DNA of 38,701 nt from contig CALAGS010000175.1 in the NCBI GenBank assembly GCA_937891665.1, positions 1 to 38,701 of the forward strand. The letters are read 5' to 3'. Shown here piece by piece: positions 32,593 through 38,701 of the stretch (the stretch's first letter is position 1; every line of letters begins with the position of its first letter). The translations under genes were made by a program, and so were the position numbers. The notes below the pieces were generated by a model, which was not told the DNA's origin, did no database searches, and worked only from the letters and a program-made list of their open reading frames with translations. The DNA comes from an uncultured Burkholderiales bacterium (GTDB taxonomy: Bacteria > Pseudomonadota > Gammaproteobacteria > Burkholderiales > Burkholderiaceae_C).

Positions 32593-33603
32593 TTATTGCA
32601 GGGCTTGTACGCCAGCAACCAACCAACCGCTGTTGCCATTTCTGGGTTTGGTCATGTTCCAAACTTCGCGGAAAGGGCTAGGGGCAGATTCGGCTTCTTC
32701 GCGAATGACACCGTTGAACTCAACGCTGGCCATGTAAACCTCGGGCAACTCTTCAATTCCCAGCAATTGAGCATCCAGCTTAACCACTTCGGTTTTATTG
32801 GGTTGGCCGGGGAAATTGGCTTCTCGCTCAGCCAGCTGGCTCTTGATTTCTGTCAACATGCCATCTGTCATCATGGCTTTGAGTGAGCCCATGTCGGCAC
32901 GGTCCCAGGCGTCTTGCAAAGTAATGAAGTTGCGCTTGGCAGCCTCGACAAAACTGTCGGTATCGAAGCCTTCAGGCACACCCCAAGTTTGTGAGCCCTG
33001 AAACGCTGTGGGCTGTGAGCCACCAATGGCAGAGCCAATCATGGAGCCGCCCGAGTGAGCTGGGCTCTGGGTATTTGCAGCAGGCGTTGGATCAAAGCGC
33101 GTGTTTTGTGACTCCCAAGGCCGGGCAGAAGCATCATTACCGACTTTTTCTGGGTTGTATTGGGGCAAGCTTGCAGGTGCCTCAGGGCTTTGACCTGCGC
33201 CTTGGTAGGCTAGACCCCCCTGCTGCTGGGCAGCGCCGCCTTTGCGTGAGCGTAAGAAGTAACCAACCACGGCCACCGCCACCATGGCCAGCAAGGCGAA
33301 CATGAGCATGTTGCCAAAAGCTTCACCCAAACCTAGACTGCTCGCCAACCACGCCAATCCCAAACCAGCGGCCAAGCCACCGAGCATGGCACCCCATGGG
33401 CGTTTAGCAGGCGCCGCAGCAGGGGTGGCTGGTTTAGCCGCCGCCGCTTGGCTAGGCGCTGCAGGTTTAGCCGCATCACGTTGTGTGACATTGCTGGACT
33501 GTTGGCCAGTAGATTTGCCGCCGCCCATGCGACGAGCAGCCTCTGCATTTAAGGTGCTGAGGGCCAAAAGCATGGTCAAGATTAAGCCGAAAATTTTGTT
33601 CAC
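32593..33603 (-). CDS. Tim44-like domain protein with N-terminal signal segment
   Basis: The 336-residue product starts with a signal peptide or membrane anchor (MNKIFGLILTMLLALSTLNAEAA), then a Q/A/P-rich stretch to about residue 65 and a second hydrophobic segment (about 70-115, MLGGLAAGLGLAWLASSLGLGEAFGNMLMFALLAMVAVAVVGYFL). A linker follows, and the C-terminal half (about 205-336) is a Tim44/MRPL45-like domain with FVEAAKRNFITLQDAWDRADMGSLKAMMTDGML. Such proteins have no settled role in bacteria. It sits between ubiE and ubiJ, as in many Burkholderiales, which hints at a membrane role linked to quinone synthesis; that is inference. Confidence 0.85.
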   Translation of the reverse strand: MNKIFGLILTMLLALSTLNAEAARRMGGGKSTGQQSSNVTQRDAAKPAAPSQAAAAKPATPAAAPAKRPWGAMLGGLAAGLGLAWLASSLGLGEAFGNMLMFALLAMVAVAVVGYFLRSRKGGAAQQQGGLAYQGAGQSPEAPASLPQYNPEKVGNDASARPWESQNTRFDPTPAANTQSPAHSGGSMIGSAIGGSQPTAFQGSQTWGVPEGFDTDSFVEAAKRNFITLQDAWDRADMGSLKAMMTDGMLTEIKSQLAEREANFPGQPNKTEVVKLDAQLLGIEELPEVYMASVEFNGVIREEAESAPSPFREVWNMTKPRNGNSGWLVAGVQALQ

Positions 33604-33634
33604 AATAAACTCCGAAAAATTCAGAAAAGAACGA

Positions 33635-34366
33635 TCAACATTTAATGCCGATGTGCAAGGCTACCACCCCTGCACTCAAGTTGTGAAATTCAGCATGCCC
33701 AAATCCGGCATTTTTCATAAGGGCTTTCAGCTCTTCCTGGCCTGGGTGCATGCGAATTGATTCTGCCAAATACCTGTAGCTGGCATCGTCTCCGGCGACC
33801 CACTTGCCCAATTGGGGCAAGATGTTGAAGGAGTACCAGTCATAGGCTTTTTCAAGGGGCTTGGCTACTTTAGAGAACTCCAAAACCAGAAGTTTTCCAC
33901 CTGGCTTTAAAACTCGGCACATTTCCTTCAAAGCCAAATCTTTGTGCGTCATGTTGCGAAGCCCAAAAGCCACGCTGACCAGATTGAAATGATCGTTGGG
34001 AAAAGGCAGTTTTTCAGCATCACACACCAGCGTGGGCAAGATCACGCCCTGGTTCACCAATCGATCCCGTCCGGTTCGCAGCATGGCTTCGTTGATGTCG
34101 GTGTGAACCACTCGACCCGATGCACCTACCTTTTTTGAGAACGCCAAAGACAAATCGCCCGTGCCGCCTGCAATGTCGAGCACTTGGTCGCCTTCTTTGA
34201 GGTTGGCCACCTGCAGTGTGTAGGCTTTCCAAACACGGTGTAAGCCCGCAGACATCAGGTCGTTCATGATGTCGTATTTGGACGCCACAGAATCAAAAAC
34301 GCCCCGCACATGCTTGGCTTTTTCTTGCTCATCAACAGTTTTGAAACCAAAATGGGTTGAACTCAT
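33635..34366 (-). CDS. ubiE: Ubiquinone/menaquinone C-methyltransferase UbiE
   Basis: UbiE is the SAM-dependent C-methyltransferase of ubiquinone (and, where present, menaquinone) synthesis. The 243-residue product has [44 protein letters not shown] at the start, SAM motif [34 protein letters not shown], and the typical C-terminal [54 protein letters not shown] lies seven bases before the ATG. It follows the DUF971 gene by 13 bases. Confidence 0.97.
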   Translation of the reverse strand: MSSTHFGFKTVDEQEKAKHVRGVFDSVASKYDIMNDLMSAGLHRVWKAYTLQVANLKEGDQVLDIAGGTGDLSLAFSKKVGASGRVVHTDINEAMLRTGRDRLVNQGVILPTLVCDAEKLPFPNDHFNLVSVAFGLRNMTHKDLALKEMCRVLKPGGKLLVLEFSKVAKPLEKAYDWYSFNILPQLGKWVAGDDASYRYLAESIRMHPGQEELKALMKNAGFGHAEFHNLSAGVVALHIGIKC

Positions 34367-34379
34367 CGACTATCTCCAG

Positions 34380-34796
34380 TCAGTGAGAGTGGCCACACGA
34401 TGAACCCGCCGCACCTTGCATGGCATCGTCACGTTGCGCACCCGCAGCCTGCAGGCGTTCGTTGTATTGGGTCCAAAGTACGTCTTGCTCCGAGCCCAAA
34501 TGGTACAAATAGTCCCAAGAAAAAATACCGCTGTTGTGGCCATCTGAAAAGGTAGGCTGAACCGCGTAATTGCCTACCTGCACCAGTTCAACAATGTCAA
34601 CTTCACGCTTGCCCGTTTGCAACACCTCTTGTCCAGGACCGTGGCCTTGCACTTCTGCAGAAGGCGAGTAAACGCGCATGAGTTCAAAGGGAATTCGGAA
34701 TGTTTGACCATCCGAAAAACTGACCTCTAAAGCACGACTCTGCCCATGAAGGGTCAAGGCTTGTGGTGTCGGTGCACCTGCTGTCAATCCGGCCAT
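34380..34796 (-). CDS. DUF971 family protein
   Basis: The 138-residue product is a single DUF971 domain (like the N-terminal part of gamma-butyrobetaine hydroxylase), with ALEVSFSDGQTFRIPFELMRVYSPSAEV and NYAVQPTFSDGHNSGIFSWDYLYHLG. The C-terminus ends SSCGHSH, a short Cys/His tail that could bind metal. The role is unknown; some relatives are linked to Fe-S biology. It lies 25 bases after the large oxidoreductase gene and 13 before ubiE, so probably in the same transcript. The start ATG has only a weak AAAGAA upstream. Confidence 0.88.
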   Translation of the reverse strand: MAGLTAGAPTPQALTLHGQSRALEVSFSDGQTFRIPFELMRVYSPSAEVQGHGPGQEVLQTGKREVDIVELVQVGNYAVQPTFSDGHNSGIFSWDYLYHLGSEQDVLWTQYNERLQAAGAQRDDAMQGAAGSSCGHSH

Positions 34797-34821
34797 GAGG
34801 CGTTCTTTCGTGAGACTGTCG

Positions 34822-37800
34822 TTAAACCAAAACGCGCTCTATGCCGCCTGCGTTGGCAGCGGCCACATACTCGGGCATCCATTGCTCGCCCAAAATGTGT
34901 TTGGCCATTTCCACCACGATGTAATCGGCTTCTAACAAGCCTGTTTTCAAATCATCACCAAAGCGCGTCAAGCCTTGCAAGCAGCTCGGGCAACTGGTCA
35001 AGACCTTGATGTTTTCTTTTTCGCTCACCATGCCGCTGGCACGCATCTGCGCTTCACCTTGAAGTATTTCTTCTTCCTTGCGGAAACGCACTTGCGTGGC
35101 GATGTCGGGGCGCGTGACACCCAAAGTACCTGACTCGCCGCAGCAGCGATCGGACTTCAAAACCTGTGGTCCCAACAAAGACTTGACGGTCTTCATAGGG
35201 TCTTGCAACTTCATGGGGCTGTGGCAAGGGTCGTGATACAGGTAGGCGCCGTTGTTGCTCAGTGTCATGCCTTTTTCAAGCAAGTACTCATGGATGTCAA
35301 TGATGCGGCAACCTGGGAAAATTTTGTCGAACTCATAGCCCTGCAACTGGTCATAGCAGGTGCCGCAACTGACGACCACCGTTTTGATGTCCAAGTAGTT
35401 CAGGGTGTTGGCCACGCGGTGGAACAAGACCCGGTTGTCCGTGATAATTTTTTCGGCCTTGTCAAACTGACCACTGCCCTTCTGGGGGTAACCACAGCAC
35501 AAATAACCAGGCGGCAAAACCGTTTGAACACCGGTATGCCATAGCATGGCCTGGGTGGCCAATCCCACTTGGCTGAACAGGCGTTCTGAGCCACAACCAG
35601 GGAAGTAAAAAACAGCTTCTGTCTCGGACGTGGTGGTCTTCGGATTGCGAATGATGGGCACGTAATCTTGATCTTCAATGTCCAGCAAAGCACGCGCCGT
35701 TTTCTTGGGCAAGCCACCTGGCATCTTCTTATTGATGAAGTGAATGATTTGCTCTTTGATGGGCGCTGCACCAATGCTGGCTGGCGGCGCTTTGGTTTGC
35801 TTGCGAGCAAAGGTTTTGAGCAAGTCGTGGGCAATTCGCTGCGCCTTCATGCCCACCCCCACCATGCCAGCACGCGCCAGCTTGATGGTGTCAGGGTTGG
35901 TGGCGTTCAACATGAACATGGCCGCAGCATTGCCGGGACGGAATGTTTTTTGACCCATCTTGCGCAACAAATTGCGCATGTTCATGGACACTTCGCCAAA
36001 GTCAATTTTAACGGGGCAAGGTGAGAGGCACTTGTGACACACGGTGCAGTGGTCGGCCACATCTTCAAACTCTTGCCAGTGCTTGATTGAGACACCGCGG
36101 CGTGTTTGCTCTTCGTACAAGAAGGCTTCGACCAACAGTGACGTGGCCAAGATTTTGTTTCGGGGGCTGTACAGCAAATTAGCGCGCGGCACATGCGTAG
36201 CGCACACGGGTTTGCATTTGCCGCAACGCAAGCAATCTTTCACACTGTCTGCAATAGCGCCAATGTCTGACTGTTGCATGATGAGTGATTCGTGCCCCAT
36301 CAAACCAAAACTGGGGGTGTAGGCATTGGTCAAATCGGCTTGAATGTCCATGCCTTCGGGGCCCTGCACTCGGCGCATCAACTTGCCTTTATTGAAACGC
36401 CCTTCAGGGTCAATGCGCTGCTTGTAATCTGCAAACGGCTTGAGTTCGGCATCGCTTAAAAACTCTAGCTTCGTGATGCCAATGCCGTGTTCTCCTGAAA
36501 TGACACCATCGAGACTTCGCGCTAGGACCATGATTCGAGCGACCGCTTCGTGTGCAGTTTGCAGCATGTCGTAGTCGTCAGAGTTGACAGGGATGTTGGT
36601 GTGCACATTGCCGTCACCCGCGTGCATGTGCAACGCAACCCACACGCGGCCTTTGAGAACGTGTTTGTGAATGGCCACACACTCGTCCAAAATAGGCTGG
36701 AAGGCAGCGCCCGTGAAGATGGTTTGTAAGCTTGCCTTGATTTGCGTTTTCCAACTGGCACGCAAGCTGTGATCTTGTAATTGAGGGAATAAAGTTTCCA
36801 CGCCATTTAACCAGCCTTGCCACAGGTCACGCACATCGCGCACCACCGCCAAAGCTTGTGAAACGCGCTCTTCTAGCAGTTCTGCAGAAGCAATTTCGCT
36901 CGTGTCATGGTCTTTACCCAAAGGCAAATTGCCTTTGCTTAAAAAGAGTTCCAACTCGTTACACAACTTGATTTTGTTGCGCATTGACAATTCAATGTTG
37001 ATGCGCTCAATGCCATCGGTATATTCCGCCATGCGAGGCAAGGGAATCACAACGTCTTCATTGATCTTGAAGGCGTTGGTATGTTTGCTAATGGCCGCTG
37101 TTTTTTTCCGATCTAACCAAAACTTTTTCCGCGCTTCAGGGCTCACGGCAATAAAGCCTTCCCCACTGCGTGAGTTGGCAATGCGCACCACTTCAGATGT
37201 CACTTTGGCCACGTCATCGGCGTTGTCGCCCGCGATGTCACCCACCAACACCATTTTGGGCAGACCGCCGCGCTTGGACTTGGTGGTGTAGCCCACTGCT
37301 CGCAAATAACGATCGTCCAAGTGCTCTAGGCCCGCCAGCAATACGCCAGAGCGTTTTTGTTCGGCAAACATGAAGTCTTTGATTTCGACAATGCTGGGCA
37401 CAGCGTCTTTGGCGTTGCCAAAGAACTCCATGCACACCGTGCGCGTATGGTCGGGCATGCGGTGCAATATCCAGCGTGCGCTGGTGATCAAGCCGTCGCA
37501 ACCTTCTTTTTGGATCCCTGGCAAACCTGCCAAAAATTTGTCAGTGACATCTTTGCCCAAGCCTTCTTTGCGGAAAATAGAGCCAGGAATGTCGAGTCTT
37601 TCTTCCCGTGCCAGCGTAGTGCCATTGGCTTCGAAGTATTTCAATTCAAAGCTGGCCATTTCAACATCGTGAATCTTGCCGAGATTGTGGTTCAAGCGGG
37701 TCACCTCAAGCCACTGCGCATCGGGCGTGACCATGCGCCAGCTGGCCAAGTTGTCGAGAGCAGTGCCCCACAACACGGCTTTTTTACCACCCGCATTCAT

Positions 37801-38694
37801 GGCAATGTTGCCGCCAATGCAGCTGGCCTCAGCAGACGTTGGATCAACGGCAAAGACCCAACCGGCGCGCTCTGCGGCATCGGCCACGCGCTGCGTGACC
37901 ACGCCCACTTCGGTCCACAAGGTAGGCACCTCTTTGTTGAGCCCGGGTAATTGAAGCATCTCGACGCCCGACATGGCCTCGAGCTTTTCGGTATTGATGA
38001 CAGCACTGTTCCAAGTCAGCGGCACTGCACCGCCGGTGTAGCCTGTGCCGCCGCCCCGCGGAATGATGGTCAAGCCCAAGGTAAAGCAAGCTTTGACCAA
38101 ATTGGCCATCTCGGCTTCTGTGTCGGGCGTTAGAACCACGAAAGGATATTCAACACGCCAGTCAGTGGCATCTGTGACATGGCTCACGCGAGACAAGGCA
38201 TCAAATTTGATGTTGTCTTTGGCTGTGTGCTTGCCGAGTCCTTTTTGAGTCTTACGACGCAACTGGGCCATGGCCGTAAAAGTTTGATCAAACAATTTGA
38301 CGGCATGGCCTGCCAAGACCAACAACTCGCCCACCAAACCATCTCGCAAGGCATCTGCGTCTGGCGTGCGGCGTTTTTGAACTTCACCCAAGCGGTGTTG
38401 CAAAGCTTCTACCAACTGCTTTCGGCGACTTGGGTTGTCCAGCAAGTCGTCTTGCAAATAGGGATTGCGTTGAACCACCCAAATATCACCCAAAACCTCA
38501 TAAAGCATGCGAGCAGACCTGCCTGTGCGGCGTTCGTCTCGCAGTTGATTGAGCAGGTCCCAGGCACGAGATCCCAACAAACGAATCACAATTTCTCGAT
38601 CGGAGAAGCTTGTGTAGTTGTAGGGAATTTCGCGCAAGCGGGGTGACGTATCGTCAGCCTGCAGGAGGTGTTGGAGCGTGGTTGGAGCGTTCAT
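34822..38694 (-). CDS. Large FAD-linked oxidoreductase with Fe-S and CCG domains (DUF3683 N-terminus)
   Basis: This 1290-residue protein fuses a GlcD-like flavin dehydrogenase with a GlcF-like iron-sulfur protein. Residues 1-160 form the DUF3683-type N-terminus. The FAD-binding domain (about 180-400) has [11 protein letters not shown] (212-222) and [12 protein letters not shown] (294-305). The FAD-oxidase C-terminal domain has [12 protein letters not shown] (689-700) and GEHGIGITK (734-742). Two 4Fe-4S motifs follow: C821, C824, C827, C831 and C883, C886, C889, C893. Two CCG domains (about 1030-1120 and 1150-1240) have [28 protein letters not shown] and SCPSC. It probably oxidises a 2-hydroxy acid such as D-lactate or glycolate and reduces quinone; the substrate is unknown. 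The ATG lies seven bases from the window edge, so upstream context is missing. Confidence 0.92.
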   Translation of the reverse strand: MNAPTTLQHLLQADDTSPRLREIPYNYTSFSDREIVIRLLGSRAWDLLNQLRDERRTGRSARMLYEVLGDIWVVQRNPYLQDDLLDNPSRRKQLVEALQHRLGEVQKRRTPDADALRDGLVGELLVLAGHAVKLFDQTFTAMAQLRRKTQKGLGKHTAKDNIKFDALSRVSHVTDATDWRVEYPFVVLTPDTEAEMANLVKACFTLGLTIIPRGGGTGYTGGAVPLTWNSAVINTEKLEAMSGVEMLQLPGLNKEVPTLWTEVGVVTQRVADAAERAGWVFAVDPTSAEASCIGGNIAMNAGGKKAVLWGTALDNLASWRMVTPDAQWLEVTRLNHNLGKIHDVEMASFELKYFEANGTTLAREERLDIPGSIFRKEGLGKDVTDKFLAGLPGIQKEGCDGLITSARWILHRMPDHTRTVCMEFFGNAKDAVPSIVEIKDFMFAEQKRSGVLLAGLEHLDDRYLRAVGYTTKSKRGGLPKMVLVGDIAGDNADDVAKVTSEVVRIANSRSGEGFIAVSPEARKKFWLDRKKTAAISKHTNAFKINEDVVIPLPRMAEYTDGIERINIELSMRNKIKLCNELELFLSKGNLPLGKDHDTSEIASAELLEERVSQALAVVRDVRDLWQGWLNGVETLFPQLQDHSLRASWKTQIKASLQTIFTGAAFQPILDECVAIHKHVLKGRVWVALHMHAGDGNVHTNIPVNSDDYDMLQTAHEAVARIMVLARSLDGVISGEHGIGITKLEFLSDAELKPFADYKQRIDPEGRFNKGKLMRRVQGPEGMDIQADLTNAYTPSFGLMGHESLIMQQSDIGAIADSVKDCLRCGKCKPVCATHVPRANLLYSPRNKILATSLLVEAFLYEEQTRRGVSIKHWQEFEDVADHCTVCHKCLSPCPVKIDFGEVSMNMRNLLRKMGQKTFRPGNAAAMFMLNATNPDTIKLARAGMVGVGMKAQRIAHDLLKTFARKQTKAPPASIGAAPIKEQIIHFINKKMPGGLPKKTARALLDIEDQDYVPIIRNPKTTTSETEAVFYFPGCGSERLFSQVGLATQAMLWHTGVQTVLPPGYLCCGYPQKGSGQFDKAEKIITDNRVLFHRVANTLNYLDIKTVVVSCGTCYDQLQGYEFDKIFPGCRIIDIHEYLLEKGMTLSNNGAYLYHDPCHSPMKLQDPMKTVKSLLGPQVLKSDRCCGESGTLGVTRPDIATQVRFRKEEEILQGEAQMRASGMVSEKENIKVLTSCPSCLQGLTRFGDDLKTGLLEADYIVVEMAKHILGEQWMPEYVAAANAGGIERVLV

Positions 38695-38701
38695 GAGATT
38701 T

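Noticed and set aside
37357..37950. 197-codon plus-strand open frame inside the large oxidoreductase
   Set aside because: It is antisense to conserved FAD-domain sequence and has no ribosome site or recognisable domain.
1..38701. Mobile elements, CRISPR arrays, tRNA or rRNA genes
   Set aside because: No transposase, integrase, regular direct-repeat array or tRNA-like cloverleaf was seen on reading both strands; the region looks like core chromosome.

Overview
The window looks like a chromosomal segment of a betaproteobacterium of the order Burkholderiales, most likely family Comamonadaceae. This rests on gene content and order: box-type benzoate catabolism with a BoxR regulator, a DUF3460 gene before scpA, the rhodanese-grxC-secB-gpsA block, and ubiE-Tim44-ubiJ-ubiB beside a giant FAD/Fe-S oxidoreductase. 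The species cannot be named from sequence alone. I saw no rRNA, tRNA, CRISPR array, insertion sequence, prophage or plasmid gene. No gene-free gap exceeds about 210 bases.

Region 1 (1-6884) is the aerobic hybrid pathway for benzoate. On the minus strand are boxR, then boxC, boxB and boxA (boxA runs off the left edge). Benzoate-CoA ligase (bclA) diverges on the plus strand. BclA makes benzoyl-CoA, BoxA/BoxB form the 2,3-epoxide, and BoxC opens the ring. Three TGCA-N6-TGCA elements lie exactly on the candidate promoters of boxR/bclA and boxCBA, which gives a readable benzoyl-CoA-responsive circuit.

Region 2 (6935-13041) is housekeeping: the Fe-S carrier mrp/apbC (minus), then metG, a SulP transporter, a DUF3460 gene and scpA (plus).

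Region 3 (13038-20231) has the rhodanese-grxC-secB-gpsA block (minus) and, diverging from it, gpmA, a carboxy-terminal processing protease, a MoeB/ThiF-like E1 enzyme and a second SulP transporter (plus).

Region 4 (20171-28954) is a minus-strand train: fmdB, a DUF502 membrane protein, aspS, then nudB, an endonuclease/phosphatase-family protein, a cardiolipin synthase-like protein, folE, a BLUF blue-light sensor and a DUF429 protein. One plus-strand methyltransferase gene interrupts it between aspS and nudB. Two pterin/folate enzymes (NudB, FolE) share this train with a photoreceptor that keeps all its key flavin-pocket residues. This is the least ordinary association in the window.

Region 5 (28955-38694) is entirely minus strand: the 1290-residue FAD/Fe-S oxidoreductase, a DUF971 protein, ubiE, a Tim44-like protein, ubiJ, ubiB and a sodium:solute symporter. 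It centres on ubiquinone synthesis and probably on an enzyme that feeds electrons into the quinone pool.

Most of the window is well-conserved core genome. I found no convincing wholly new system. The best leads are the folE-BLUF-DUF429 group, the three-site BoxR operator layout, and several unexplained inverted repeats in intergenic spacers.
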